A stretch of DNA of 64,000 bases from Sulfitobacter sp. BSw21498 (GTDB lineage Bacteria; Pseudomonadota; Alphaproteobacteria; Rhodobacterales; Rhodobacteraceae), in contig NZ_CP040753.1 of assembly GCF_006064855.1 (NCBI RefSeq), positions 372,001-436,000 of the forward strand. The letters are read 5' to 3'. Every line of letters begins with the position of its first letter. Within the stretch, counting starts at the first letter, position 1. Both the position numbers and the translations under genes were made by a program. Positions 1 through 10,192 of the stretch are shown here, in pieces. A model generated the notes under the pieces. The model was not told the origin of the DNA, did no database searches, and saw only the letters and a list, made by a program, of their open reading frames with translations.

Positions 1-320
1 CTTCTTTAGGGCTGTCGGGTTCCCAGATGATCGCGGTCTGATCGCCGCGCGTTTCAAGGTGGCGGTCGATACAGTTGGCGCTGACGTTCAGCGCGCCATC
101 GGCGAACCAATTGATCTTGACCTGCCCAAAAGTGAAATCGACGTCTTTGACCTTGGTGAACGGTGTCATCCAGTCAACGCGTTGCGCCTGTTCTTTCCAG
201 AACCCCTCGGGGTCCGAGATAGAGGTATCATACATCGCATCATATTTGGCGGCGTTCACATGGGCCGCGTCGGCGATTTTGTCGGACGGCGGATAGGTTT
301 GTGTTGCGACGTTGGACATG
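1..320 (-). CDS. acs: Acetyl-CoA synthetase, N-terminal part (cut by window start)
   Basis: The minus strand from an ATG at 320 encodes about 106 residues beginning MSNVATQTYPPSDKIADA and continuing through FWKEQAQRVDWMTPFTKVKD, INWFADGALNVSANCIDRH and AIIWEPDSP. This is the characteristic N-terminal region of AMP-forming acetyl-CoA synthetase, which converts acetate, ATP and CoA to acetyl-CoA in the cytoplasm. A strong ribosome binding site (GAGGGAGGA on the minus strand) sits directly before the ATG. The rest of the gene lies outside the window, so the catalytic A-motifs cannot be checked. It is transcribed divergently from the TRAP transporter operon. Confidence 0.9.
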
Positions 321-700
321 GTTCCTCCCTCAGAACTCTGTTCGTTTGCTGCCGTACAGACGCTTGCGCGCGGCGGCTCTCCCTCGGCAGATCATAACGC
401 GAAGTGAAAAGAAGGAAATAAGCATATGTAAACACGCGGTTTGTCTGTAAATATTTTTCCGCATTCCGCACAAATCAGTAAATTTCACCGCTCGCGATGC
501 AAAATCCCTAGCAAACTTCGCCGATTGCCTGTCAACGGGTGCGCATTACGTACAGGGCGTGCTTCCAAATGGCCTGAAATCCTCGCCGAAGGCTCCTGCA
601 ACCGCGGCTGCGACCTGTCTTGGGGGGTTGGCAGCCCGCCCCCCTGAAGGTAGTATTTCGCCCAAGCGGGCCACCAACAGTCCGCATAAGGGAGATAACA
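321..700. other. Divergent intergenic region between acs and dctP
   Basis: This 380-bp gap has no convincing gene. It holds both promoters, an AT-rich stretch around 410-500 and one copy of the dispersed 21-bp motif at 562-582 (minus orientation), preceded on that strand by GCCTTCGGCGA. No operator could be assigned with confidence. Confidence 0.6.
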
Positions 701-1717
701 ATGAATAATCTACTAAACGGCGCAGCTGTCTGCGCCCTGACTTTTGCTTTTGCCTCGCAAGCAGCCGCAACGGAATGGAGTGCCTCCGTCTGGGGTAAGC
801 GTCGCGCCTTTACAGAGCACGTTGAAAAGATCGCCGAGCTTGTCTCGGAAAAGACAGACGGCGAATTCACCATTAATGTAAGCTATGGCGGTCTGTCCAA
901 GAACTCTGACAACCTTGATGGTATTTCGATCGGCGCCTTCGAGATGGCTCAATTCTGCGCGGGCTACCATGCGGATAAGAACCGCGCGATCACCGTGCTA
1001 GAGCTGCCATTCCTCGGTGTTCAGAACCTCGAAGAAGAAGTCGCTGTTTCCCGTGCCGTTTATGCGCACCCCGCCGTGGCCAAGGAAATGGCGCAGTGGA
1101 ATGCCAGAATGCTGATGACCTCGCCGATGCCACAGTACAACCTTGTGGGCACGGGCGAAGCGCGCGACACGCTGGAATCGTTCGAAGGCATGCGCGTACG
1201 TGCGACAGGCGGTTTGGGCAAAGCCTTTGAAGCCGTTGGCGGTGTTCCGACCTCCGTTACCTCTTCCGAAGCGTATAACGCGATGGAATCTGGTGTTGTC
1301 GATACAGTGGCTTTCGCACAGCACGCACACCTCAGCTTTGGCACGATCAACAAGGCTGACTGGTGGACGGCGAACCTGAACCCCGGCACTGTGAACTGCC
1401 CTGTTGTGGTCAACATCGACGCCTATGATGCCCTGTCGGACGCAGAAAAAGAAGCGCTGGACGGTTCCGTTGACGAGGCGCTGGATCACTATCTGGCGAA
1501 CTACGGCGAGCTGCTGGGCCGCTGGGATACCGTGCTGGAAGAAAAAGGCGTGGAAAAAGTTATGTTCTCGCCCGAAGTGCTGGCCGAGTTCAAAGCCAAA
1601 GCTGCCGACCCTGCACGTGAAGCCTGGATCAAAGACATGGAAGCCCAAGGCATCCCTGGCCAAGAGCTGTACGATCTGGTTATCAAAACACTCGAAGAAA
1701 AACGCGCGTCTAACTAA
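701..1717 (+). CDS. dctP: TRAP transporter solute-binding protein (DctP family)
   Basis: A 338-residue periplasmic binding protein. The ATG at 701 is preferred over in-frame upstream codons because GGGAGATAAC stands just before it and the protein then opens with a clean signal peptide (MNNLLNGAAVCALTFAFA, cleavage near SQAAA-TEW). The mature part has DctP/TAXI-class landmarks such as the EMAQF and SFEGMRVRATGG regions (the latter around the conserved substrate-carboxylate arginine) and VVNIDAYDAL near the C-terminus. It captures a small organic acid, identity unknown, and delivers it to the DctQM membrane complex encoded just downstream. A hairpin directly after the stop could let the binding protein be made in excess over the permeases. 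Substrate cannot be read from sequence. Confidence 0.93.
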   Translation: MNNLLNGAAVCALTFAFASQAAATEWSASVWGKRRAFTEHVEKIAELVSEKTDGEFTINVSYGGLSKNSDNLDGISIGAFEMAQFCAGYHADKNRAITVLELPFLGVQNLEEEVAVSRAVYAHPAVAKEMAQWNARMLMTSPMPQYNLVGTGEARDTLESFEGMRVRATGGLGKAFEAVGGVPTSVTSSEAYNAMESGVVDTVAFAQHAHLSFGTINKADWWTANLNPGTVNCPVVVNIDAYDALSDAEKEALDGSVDEALDHYLANYGELLGRWDTVLEEKGVEKVMFSPEVLAEFKAKAADPAREAWIKDMEAQGIPGQELYDLVIKTLEEKRASN

Positions 1718-1730
1718 GCCGCACGGTGAA

Positions 1731-1756
1731 GAGGGCCTGTTTTTCAGGCCCTCTTT
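1731..1756 (+). terminator. Hairpin with T-tract between dctP and dctQ
   Basis: GAGGGCCTG and CAGGCCCTC form a perfect 9-bp stem around a TTTTT loop, followed by TTTG. It lies 13 nt after the dctP stop and 42 nt before dctQ. In this position it probably works as a partial terminator or as a 3' stabiliser of the dctP message. Confidence 0.75.
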
Positions 1757-1798
1757 GTTTCCAATACCTCCCTCCCACTCATTTGAAAGGAAAGCATC

Positions 1799-2428
1799 AT
1801 GGCCGGTTCCTCCGCCGTGCTCGAAGACGGCAGTCTGCTCAGCCGTATCGACAAAGGGCTGTTACGCCTTGAAACCGTGTTTGCCCTTGTCTCCGGAATT
1901 GCCGTCTTCATGCTGATGGTGCTTGCAGTCTGGTCCGTCGGCGGGCGTAAGTTCTTTGCCTCGCCGCTTCCCGGCTATGTCGACTGGATTGAATTCGCCA
2001 TGCCACTGATCGCGATCATGGGCATTTCCTATACCCAGCGGAACGGGGGCCATGTGCGCATGGATATCCTGATCGGCCAGCTTAAAGGCCGCGCATTATG
2101 GGCCGCGGAGACGTTCTCGGTTCTGTTGATCTTTATCCTGATGATCGCGCTCATCTGGGGATCGTGGGCGCATTTCCAGCGCAGCTTTGATTTTTCCGCC
2201 CCCATGTGGAGCCGCGATAGCTCTATCGACATCGGGCTGCCGATCTGGCCTGCGAAACTGATCGTGCCGATGGCGTTCTCGGTTCTGGCTTTGCGGTTGT
2301 TGCTGCAAATCTGGGGATATGGACGCGCATTCGTACTGGGGTTGGAAAGCCCCGTTGCCGTACCTTTGGTACAATCCGCAGCCGAACAGGCCATGGCGGA
2401 AGCTGAACATCTAGACGGGCGGGACTGA
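1799..2428 (+). CDS. dctQ: TRAP transporter small permease (DctQ family)
   Basis: A 209-residue membrane protein with four hydrophobic segments (about residues 29-50, 62-78, 101-121 and 147-168), the usual plan for the small TRAP permease. The central MDILIGQLKGRALWAAE loop following QRNGGHVRM matches the family. It forms the membrane complex with DctM and uses an ion gradient to import substrate handed over by DctP. The start ATG is preceded by GAAAGGAAAGC. It is followed two bases later by dctM, so the two are translationally linked. Confidence 0.92.
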   Translation: MAGSSAVLEDGSLLSRIDKGLLRLETVFALVSGIAVFMLMVLAVWSVGGRKFFASPLPGYVDWIEFAMPLIAIMGISYTQRNGGHVRMDILIGQLKGRALWAAETFSVLLIFILMIALIWGSWAHFQRSFDFSAPMWSRDSSIDIGLPIWPAKLIVPMAFSVLALRLLLQIWGYGRAFVLGLESPVAVPLVQSAAEQAMAEAEHLDGRD

Positions 2429-2430
2429 TA

Positions 2431-3831
2431 ATGGACCCTATTGAAATTGGCCTTTGGGTCTCGGGCGGGCTGCTGCTTATGGTGGTGCTCGGTATGCGTG
2501 TGGCGTTTGCCGCAGCGATGGCAGGCTTGATTGGCCTGATCTGGATCTTTTGGGCTAAAAAAGGGATGCAGTGGTCTGAACTGGACTGGGCGCTGACCGT
2601 TGCGATCAAAACCGCGGGGCAGGTGCCTCACTCCAAAGTGTCTAGCCAGACGCTGAGCCTGATCCCGACCTTCATCTTGATCGGGTTTCTGGCCTATTAT
2701 GCCGGTTTGACCCGCGCCCTTTTCGAAGCGGCAAAGCGCTGGATCGCTTGGCTGCCAGGTGGGCTTGCTGTTTCTACCGTCTTTGCGACGGCGGGTTTTG
2801 CGGCCGTCTCTGGTGCGTCCGTCGCAACCGCGGCTGTGTTCGCGCGCATTGCGATCCCGGAAATGCTGGCGATCGGCTATAACAAGAAATTCGCCGCGGG
2901 CGTTGTCGCGGCAGGGGGCACATTGGCGTCGCTGATCCCGCCGTCTGCGATCCTCGTTATCTATGCGATCATCGTTGAACAAGACGTTGGCAAACTGCTT
3001 TTGGCAGGTTTTATCCCCGGTGCATTTTCGGCCATCGTCTATGCGATCCTGATCGTTGGCATCGCCTCCATCTGGAAAAACGTCGGTCCTCCTGTCACCG
3101 GTTTTACGTGGAAACAGCGTTTCGCCTCGCTTCCTGCAGCCATGCCGATCTTTGCGGTAGTGATCATCATCATCTTCTTCGTCTATAACCCGTTCGGCGA
3201 CGCGTGGGGTACCCCGACCGAAGGTGGGGCTGTGGGTGCGTTCATCGTGTTCCTGATGGCTCTGTATCGTGGCATGCGGTGGGCAGAGTTGAAAGACGCT
3301 TTGCTTGAGACTGCCAAGCTGACCGTGATGATCTTTACCATCATCTGGGGCGTGCTGATCTATGTACGTTTCTTGGGCTTTGCCGATCTGCCCGGCGCGT
3401 TTGCCGACTGGATTTCAGGGCTTGAGGCGTCGCCGGTCCTGATCCTCGTGTGCATCCTGTTGGCCTATGCAGTCTTGGGTATGTTCATGGATGCTATCGG
3501 CATGCTGTTGCTCACGCTTCCGGTTGTCTATCCCGCGGTGATGGCGCTCAATGGCGGAGAGTTCGTCTCTGCTGCGGATAGTGCCTTTGGCATGTCGGGT
3601 CCGATGTGTGCGATCTGGTTCGGGATTTTGGTGGTGAAGATGGCAGAGTTCTGTCTGATCACGCCGCCCATTGGCTTGAACTGTTTCGTCGTCGCCGGTG
3701 TGCGCCCTGATCTAAGCGTTCAGGACGTGTTCAAAGGTGTAACGCCGTTCTTCATCGCAGATGCTGTGACGATCGCGTTACTCGTGGCGTTCCCGTCTAT
3801 CGTGCTTTGGCTGCCATCACTCGCTGGCTGA
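2431..3831 (+). CDS. dctM: TRAP transporter large permease (DctM family)
   Basis: A 466-residue, highly hydrophobic protein with the 12-or-so helices of the TRAP large permease. Family landmarks include AVSGASVATAAVFARIAIPEM, GTLASLIPPSAILVIYA (the signature proline-rich motif) and TEGGAVGAF. It is the ion-coupled translocation subunit of the DctPQM system. The ATG follows the dctQ stop by two bases. The last 15 bases overlap the 3' end of the convergent AI-2E family gene. It closes the three-gene TRAP operon, which carries no regulator. Confidence 0.93.
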   Translation: MDPIEIGLWVSGGLLLMVVLGMRVAFAAAMAGLIGLIWIFWAKKGMQWSELDWALTVAIKTAGQVPHSKVSSQTLSLIPTFILIGFLAYYAGLTRALFEAAKRWIAWLPGGLAVSTVFATAGFAAVSGASVATAAVFARIAIPEMLAIGYNKKFAAGVVAAGGTLASLIPPSAILVIYAIIVEQDVGKLLLAGFIPGAFSAIVYAILIVGIASIWKNVGPPVTGFTWKQRFASLPAAMPIFAVVIIIIFFVYNPFGDAWGTPTEGGAVGAFIVFLMALYRGMRWAELKDALLETAKLTVMIFTIIWGVLIYVRFLGFADLPGAFADWISGLEASPVLILVCILLAYAVLGMFMDAIGMLLLTLPVVYPAVMALNGGEFVSAADSAFGMSGPMCAIWFGILVVKMAEFCLITPPIGLNCFVVAGVRPDLSVQDVFKGVTPFFIADAVTIALLVAFPSIVLWLPSLAG

Positions 3832-4920
3832 CATCACTGCTTGATCCCTCATATCATCGGGTTTGACCTGCTCTGCGGACAGGAAGCTCCCGATGGTATG
3901 AAGCGGTTCAAAGTTCTCGCAGACCACTTTGAACACCACAAGAAAGGGCACCGCGACCAACGCGCCGGGGATGCCCCATAACCACCCCCAGAAAACCACA
4001 GTAAGGAACACGGCCACCGTGTTCATCTCAAGCCGGCGGCCTACCAGCCATGGGGTGATGATCTGACCTTCAAGCAGGGTCAGGGTCAAATAGCCGATCG
4101 GGGCGAGCATCGCATAACCGACGGTATCAAACGTCACAAGCGAGAAGCCAGCAACCAGCAAGACACCCGCGAACCCGCCAATATAGGGCAGGAAGTTCAA
4201 CATGAACGCCGCAATGCCCCAGATATAAGCGGACGGCAGACCTAAGATCGTCAGGTAGGTGCCGACGAGGACCCCCAAGACCGCGTTGATTGTAGCAATG
4301 GTAAGCAAATAGCGAGACACCCGCTTTTCCACTGCATAAACTGTATGCAACGCGCGTTTCTTTTCCGTTAACGTCGGCATGGACTGTACAAGTTTTAGGT
4401 AAAAGAGCTCTCCGGACCCCAAAAGGAACAGCGCCAGAATAAGGATCACAGCCAGCGAAGCGCCGGTCTTGCTTACGGTATCCATCGCAGTATCAAGCAG
4501 ACCAGGTTGGCGCACGACCACCTCTTGCGGCGCGGTAGCGGTGTTGGAGTCTGTTCCCAGTTTCTGAACTTCTTCGGATGCAGAGCGCATCGTTTCAACA
4601 GCATTGCTGACTCCGCTGAGCTTTATCTGAATTTCGCGACCCATTTGCGGGATTTCATCGCTCCAGATTGCGACGGTACCAGCCGATAAGAGGACCACGG
4701 CCGCAATCACCAGCGTTGTCGCGGTCACCAGTAGAAATGCTGACACCGGATGTGGCACACCGACGCGATTTAGGGCACGCCCGACGGGCGATAGGGTCAG
4801 GGCAAGTAAAAATCCCAAAACAATAGGAAGTATCAGATCCTTAGCAAAATAGGCTGTAACGAAAAGAGAAATCAAAACTATCAGCTGAAGCGAGCGCCGA
4901 ATTGAAGGCAAATGTTCCAA
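3817..4920 (-). CDS. AI-2E family / PerM-type transporter
   Basis: A 367-residue inner-membrane protein with an N-terminal pair of helices (LIVLISLFVTAYFAKDLILP, then VLGFLLALTLSPV), a soluble stretch with many Gln/Glu (about residues 85-145) and a C-terminal bundle containing FLPYIGGFAGVLL and GQIITPWLVGRRLEMN. The last motif is diagnostic of the AI-2E exporter superfamily (TqsA, YdiK, PerM). Family members export autoinducer-2 or exchange ions, and the substrate here cannot be told. The gene is convergent with dctM (15-bp overlap) and appears monocistronic. Confidence 0.88.
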   Translation of the reverse strand: MEHLPSIRRSLQLIVLISLFVTAYFAKDLILPIVLGFLLALTLSPVGRALNRVGVPHPVSAFLLVTATTLVIAAVVLLSAGTVAIWSDEIPQMGREIQIKLSGVSNAVETMRSASEEVQKLGTDSNTATAPQEVVVRQPGLLDTAMDTVSKTGASLAVILILALFLLGSGELFYLKLVQSMPTLTEKKRALHTVYAVEKRVSRYLLTIATINAVLGVLVGTYLTILGLPSAYIWGIAAFMLNFLPYIGGFAGVLLVAGFSLVTFDTVGYAMLAPIGYLTLTLLEGQIITPWLVGRRLEMNTVAVFLTVVFWGWLWGIPGALVAVPFLVVFKVVCENFEPLHTIGSFLSAEQVKPDDMRDQAVMSASE

Positions 4921-5152
4921 GTAAAGCTCCAGACGCTAATGTATTTAAAGGCTAACGCACAAGGCGGCGGAAAAGTTCACGTGCTGCAAAGTTTAAGTTA
5001 TACCCCACCGCCGAACGCCCCTCGCGGCGCGCCTGAAAATGTGGTGAAATCGAACGGGGTTGAACAAGCAAGAGCATGAGACCAAGGAAAATTATGAGCA
5101 GGTCTATTCACCCGACGTTAATTCTTAATGGTTATGCACAGGGGTATATTGC

Positions 5153-6172
5153 GTGCTGGCCCCTTTTGGGGCGCGGCTGATGGGGCGATCAGCTATCTTG
5201 GCGCTTGGTCTAATCGGGCTGGTGCTCGGGCTGTTTGTCGTATCTCTGCTGATAGGCCCGTCGACGGCATCGGTGGGCGATAGCATGAACGCACTGATAT
5301 CGGGTCAGGGCGGCCCCTTGGCCATCGTCATGCGCGAAATCAGGCTTCCTCGTGCGCTTTTAGGGGTGTTGATCGGCGGTGCCTTGGGGCTTTCCGGTGC
5401 AGCGATGCAGGGCTACCTGCGTAATCCGTTGGCCGACCCGGGATTGATCGGCGTGTCGGGGTCGGCGGCTTTGGGCGCTGTGTTGGCGATTCAGACGGGG
5501 CTGGCGGCAATTGCCGCTTTGGCGCTGCCCGCGATGGCGCTTGGCGGTGCTTTATTGGGTGTACTGCTGGTATTACTACTGGCGGGCCCGCGGGGCACGT
5601 CACTGGCGCTGATCCTAGCTGGTATCGCGATATCCGCTTTTGCCGCAGCCTTGACGTCGTTGGTGTTGAACCTGTCGCCAAACCCTTATGCGGCGAATGA
5701 GATCGTGTTTTGGATGATGGGGTCGTTGGCGGACCGGTCGATGACCCACGTCTGGATTGCGCTGCCCTTCCTGCTGGGGGGCGGCCTTCTGCTGGGGTCT
5801 CTTGGGCGCGGGCTGGATGCGCTAACCTTAGGTGAAGATGCGGCAGAAGCGATGGGGATCAACCTTTTAAGGCTACGGCTGACTGTGATCCTTGGCACGG
5901 CGGCGGTCGTGGGCGCCTCTACCGCCGTTGCGGGAGCGATTGGATTTGTCGGGCTGGTCATGCCGCATCTACTGCGCGGATTTGTCGGTGCACGACCCGG
6001 GGCTTTGCTGTGGGCTGCGACGCTTGGGGGCGCGGCGATGATCCTCGCCTCCGATATTCTGGTCCGACTTGTGGTGCCGGACCGCGACCTCAAGCTCGGC
6101 GTTGTGACTGCATTGGTCGGCGCGCCGTTGTTCCTCCATCTTATATACCGCACGCGGAAGGAGGGGGTATGA
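5153..6172 (+). CDS. FecCD-family ABC transporter permease
   Basis: A 339-residue permease of the iron-siderophore/haem/cobalamin (FecCD, BtuC) family. It has about nine membrane segments and the signature GALGLSGAAMQGYLRNPLADPGLIGVSGSAALGA region (residues 78-111), and the EAMGINLLRLRL coupling segment near 230. The GTG at 5153 is taken as start, and an ATG ten codons later (5180) is equally possible. It overlaps the ATPase gene by ATGA. No periplasmic binding protein or outer-membrane receptor is adjacent, so the substrate is open. No cobalamin riboswitch was seen upstream. Confidence 0.88.
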   Translation: MLAPFGARLMGRSAILALGLIGLVLGLFVVSLLIGPSTASVGDSMNALISGQGGPLAIVMREIRLPRALLGVLIGGALGLSGAAMQGYLRNPLADPGLIGVSGSAALGAVLAIQTGLAAIAALALPAMALGGALLGVLLVLLLAGPRGTSLALILAGIAISAFAAALTSLVLNLSPNPYAANEIVFWMMGSLADRSMTHVWIALPFLLGGGLLLGSLGRGLDALTLGEDAAEAMGINLLRLRLTVILGTAAVVGASTAVAGAIGFVGLVMPHLLRGFVGARPGALLWAATLGGAAMILASDILVRLVVPDRDLKLGVVTALVGAPLFLHLIYRTRKEGV

Positions 6173-6927
6173 CATTGCTTTCATTGCAAAACCTATCGGT
6201 CAGGAGGGGGCATAAGACGGTTTTATCCGGAGTTGACCTGACGCTCGGCGAAGGCGAGGTGGTGGGGTTGGTTGGCCCTAACGGCGCAGGCAAGACGACA
6301 TTGATGCGCGCTGCATTGGGACTTATCCCCGCCGACGGGCAAAGCTCGCTCGCGGGGCTTTCCGCCCGGAAGCGGGGGCAGGCGGTCGCGTGGATGCCTC
6401 AATCGCGCGAAATTGCATGGCCGGTGACAGTCGAAACCGTCATCCGTTTGGGTCGCACACCCCATTTACGTGCGGGGCAAAAGCAGCGGCCAGAAGATCA
6501 GGCAGCGGTTGACCGCGCGATAGAGCAGATGGGCTTGGACCGGTTTCGTGATCGCCCCGCGACGCAGCTATCTGGCGGTGAACAAGCGCGGGTGCTGATC
6601 GCCCGTAGCCTTGCCCAAGAGGCCCCGCTGCTGATCGCGGATGAACCGACCGCGGGACTTGACCCGGCCCATCAAATTGCCGCAATGCGCAGCTTTACCC
6701 AAGCAGCAGCACAGGGGCGTGGTGTGTTGGTTTCGCTTCACGATCTAGGGCTGGCCGCACGGCATTGCACAAGGTTGGTCGTGCTGCACAACGGGAAAAT
6801 CGCCGCGGATGGGCTGCCCCAAGACACGCTGACCCCGAGCACCGTAAAAACCGTCTTCGGCATTACAGCCTATAGCGAGATCACCGACAAAGGTTTTGTT
6901 TTTCAGGCGCTTGATCTGGCTTCTTAG
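6169..6927 (+). CDS. ABC transporter ATP-binding protein (iron/haem/cobalamin type)
   Basis: A 252-residue ATPase. Walker A is GPNGAGKTT (residues 36-44), the Q-loop is in AWMPQSREIAWPV, the signature is LSGGEQARVLIARSL, Walker B is LLIADEPTAGLDP, and the switch histidine is in VLVSLHDLGLAARHC. The architecture matches FecE/BtuD/HmuV partners of FecCD permeases. The ATG at 6169 is chosen because it overlaps the permease stop (ATGA) and is preceded by GGAAGGAGGGGG. An in-frame upstream extension would lie wholly within the permease gene. Its stop overlaps the convergent lipoprotein gene by three bases. Confidence 0.93.
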   Translation: MTLLSLQNLSVRRGHKTVLSGVDLTLGEGEVVGLVGPNGAGKTTLMRAALGLIPADGQSSLAGLSARKRGQAVAWMPQSREIAWPVTVETVIRLGRTPHLRAGQKQRPEDQAAVDRAIEQMGLDRFRDRPATQLSGGEQARVLIARSLAQEAPLLIADEPTAGLDPAHQIAAMRSFTQAAAQGRGVLVSLHDLGLAARHCTRLVVLHNGKIAADGLPQDTLTPSTVKTVFGITAYSEITDKGFVFQALDLAS

Positions 6928-7493
6928 CCTTCGGTCTTCGTGTCGACGCCGGGGATATACACGGCAATCACGCCCAAGGACCGCGCTGTCGCCAGCGCCA
7001 GCACGGGGCTGTCGGGGCCTGCGGTGCTCACTTGATACGCCCGCATCGCGCTGCGGGTCGCGTCATCTAGTTGCGATGAAATGGCCCCGCCATAGAACCC
7101 CCGCGCCTCTAGCGCGCGTTGCAGCGTGGCGATCACGTCAGGCGTAAGTGCGCTGGTGCAGGGGGTTTCGAACCAGTTGTCCACCCGCGGGCTGACAATC
7201 TTTTGGCGCGTTTCCGTGCGGTAGATCGGCAGTGACTGGATTTCACCGGTGGAACTGATTTGCGCCGGCTGTACTTGTACCTGTTCCGTCACGGTCTCGA
7301 TCACGGCTGGTGAAACGGTCCGACCCCAACAGCTGCCCGGTGCCGCCCCTGCAGGGCCGTTCGTCGTCGCCTCGCGGACGCCGGGTTCGGGCAGGTCTGA
7401 TTCCTCGGGGGGGGCACCACAGGCGCTTAGCGTTGCAAGAACCATGAATATGCAGGCAAATTGAACTAAATGTGATCGTCGAAAATACTGCAC
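6924..7493 (-). CDS. Lipoprotein with C-terminal peptidoglycan-binding-like domain
   Basis: A 189-residue protein beginning at a GTG (7493). Reading from there gives VQYFRRSHLVQFACIFMVLATLSACG, a lipoprotein signal with lipobox LSAC and the lipidated Cys at about residue 25. An upstream ATG would put the signal far from the N-terminus and is rejected. Residues about 125-175 (TPDVIATLQRALEARGFYGG, then DDATRSAMRAYQ) match the PG_binding_1 fold. The middle resembles nothing I can name. It is probably an outer-membrane-anchored envelope protein. It is convergent with the ABC ATPase gene. Confidence 0.72.
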   Translation of the reverse strand: MQYFRRSHLVQFACIFMVLATLSACGAPPEESDLPEPGVREATTNGPAGAAPGSCWGRTVSPAVIETVTEQVQVQPAQISSTGEIQSLPIYRTETRQKIVSPRVDNWFETPCTSALTPDVIATLQRALEARGFYGGAISSQLDDATRSAMRAYQVSTAGPDSPVLALATARSLGVIAVYIPGVDTKTEG

Positions 7494-7659
7494 AGCCGGG
7501 CCTTGCGGGTCATAGGGTCCGCCGCAGGCTAGCGGGTTTTCGCAGCAATGCCTAGCTGATAGGCCGACCGCGATCTGAATAATGCGGCAATGCCGTAGTT
7601 GGGAAAAAAAGGGGGCTGGCGAAGCCGCGAGCTGCTGGGTACACATGTCGAAATTCTAA

Positions 7660-8753
<1,094 letters not shown>

Positions 8754-8764
8754 GCACAGATCAG

Positions 8765-8810
8765 TTTCCAAATGGTTAAAAATCCTGGGGGTCCGGGGGC
8801 TAGCCCCCGG
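8765..8810 (-). terminator. Terminator-like hairpin with dispersed 21-bp motif, end of purD
   Basis: Reading on the minus strand after purD, CCGGGGGC-TA-GCCCCCGG (8793-8810) is a perfect palindromic stem, followed by ACCCCCA and the 21-bp motif with its T-tract (8765-8785). The motif recurs at 562, 18883, 37716 and 53868. It probably ends purD transcription between two convergent genes. Confidence 0.7.
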
Positions 8811-8842
8811 TTAAGCCAGCGAGATGCGTAACAAGCCCGCTC

Positions 8843-10108
8843 TCAGGACAACGCGCGCCAGCCAATATCACGGCGATAGAACCCGCCCGGCCAGTCGATC
8901 GCCTCGACCATTTCATAGGCACGCGCTTGGGCCTCGGCCAAGGTGTCGCCCCGTGCCGTGACATTCAGAACCCGCCCGCCGACAGCCGTAATGACACCGT
9001 CTTGCGTGGCTGTGCCGGCGTGAAACACCATGTTGCGGCTGTCTTCGGGTAGAGCATCCAGCCCTTTGATAACGCTGCCTTTATCATAAATTCCGGGATA
9101 GCCTCGGGCGGCCATGACAATGGTGACGGCGTGATCGTCGGCCCAGTTCACGCGTGCCTCGTTCAGGCGGCCTTCGGCGGCGGCGTGCATTAGATCAAAG
9201 GCCTGCGCACCTAGGCGCATCATCAGTACCTGACATTCTGGGTCGCCGAAGCGGGCGTTATATTCTACCAATCTCGGTGCACCATCCTTGATCATCAACC
9301 CCGCGTACAACACCCCTTGGTAGGGTGTCCCACGCCTGGCCATTTCGGCCATTGTGGGGCGGATAATTTCCGCTAGAGCGCGTTCGGCGATCTCGTCGGT
9401 CAAAACGGGTGCTGGGGAGTAGGCACCCATACCGCCCGTGTTCGGCCCAGTATCGCCGTCGCCCACACGTTTGTGATCTTGCGCAGTGCCGATGGGCAGC
9501 ACGGTGTCGCCGTCGCACAGCACGAAAAACGACGCTTCTTCGCCGTCCATGAACTCCTCGATCACCACCTCGGCTCCCGCGTCGCCAAATGTGCCGTCAA
9601 ACATTGTATCGACTGCGGCAAGGGCTTCGTCATCGGTTTCGGCGATGATGACGCCTTTGCCCGCTGCAAGCCCATCGGCCTTTATCACAATCGGGGCAGG
9701 GTGGTCGGCCAAATAGGCCCGCGCCGAAGCCGCGTCGGTAAAGTGGCCATAGGCTGCGGTGGGGGCGTTTGCCGCGTCGCAGATCTCTTTTGTGAAGGCT
9801 TTGGAGGCTTCCAGCGTCGCGGCTGCTTTCGACGGTCCAAAGACCAGCACGCCTGCAGCACGCAGATCATCGCCCACACCTGCGGCAAGAGGGGCTTCTG
9901 GCCCGATAATGACGAAATCAATGTTGTTTTCATCGACAAAACCGACCACTGCCGCGCCGTCGTTGATGTCGAAAGTGGCGCAGTCTGCGATGGCGGCGAT
10001 CCCGGCATTTCCCGGTGCTACGATCAGCTTGTCGCATTTAGGGTTTTGCAATACGGCCCAGGCTAGACTGTGTTCGCGCCCGCCGCTGCCCAGAATGAGG
10101 ATGTTCAT
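8843..10108 (-). CDS. purD: Phosphoribosylamine-glycine ligase (GAR synthetase)
   Basis: A 421-residue ATP-grasp enzyme for the second step of purine synthesis: phosphoribosylamine + glycine + ATP to GAR. The N-terminus MNILILGSGGREHSLAWA, the IIGPEAPLAAGV segment, FGPSKAAATLEASKAFTK, the ATP-grasp core (PIVIKADGLAAGKGV) and FGDPECQVLMMRL are all typical. The ATG at 10108 is selected because the protein then begins exactly at the family start. The in-frame extension to 10348 runs into xseA. It is divergent from xseA with 84 bp between starts, which must hold both promoters. Confidence 0.96.
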   Translation of the reverse strand: MNILILGSGGREHSLAWAVLQNPKCDKLIVAPGNAGIAAIADCATFDINDGAAVVGFVDENNIDFVIIGPEAPLAAGVGDDLRAAGVLVFGPSKAAATLEASKAFTKEICDAANAPTAAYGHFTDAASARAYLADHPAPIVIKADGLAAGKGVIIAETDDEALAAVDTMFDGTFGDAGAEVVIEEFMDGEEASFFVLCDGDTVLPIGTAQDHKRVGDGDTGPNTGGMGAYSPAPVLTDEIAERALAEIIRPTMAEMARRGTPYQGVLYAGLMIKDGAPRLVEYNARFGDPECQVLMMRLGAQAFDLMHAAAEGRLNEARVNWADDHAVTIVMAARGYPGIYDKGSVIKGLDALPEDSRNMVFHAGTATQDGVITAVGGRVLNVTARGDTLAEAQARAYEMVEAIDWPGGFYRRDIGWRALS

Positions 10109-10192
10109 GGTTGCACTCCCTTGGCCTTGGTTGCTGCGCGTTCTAAGCTGGGACTGAGCCCGACACAAGATAAAGACGGAAAGACACCGCTG

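Noticed and set aside
998-1663. 221-residue antisense frame inside dctP
   Set aside because: Composition (many His, Phe, Arg) is typical of the shadow of a GC-rich gene; dctP has a signal peptide and family motifs.
2029-2982. 317-residue antisense frame across dctQ and dctM
   Set aside because: Very rich in Arg, Asp and Gln with no recognisable domain; dctQ and dctM are convincing on the other strand.
4921-5152. Cobalamin or other riboswitch before the FecCD permease gene
   Set aside because: No B12-box or conserved core was found in the 232 bases.
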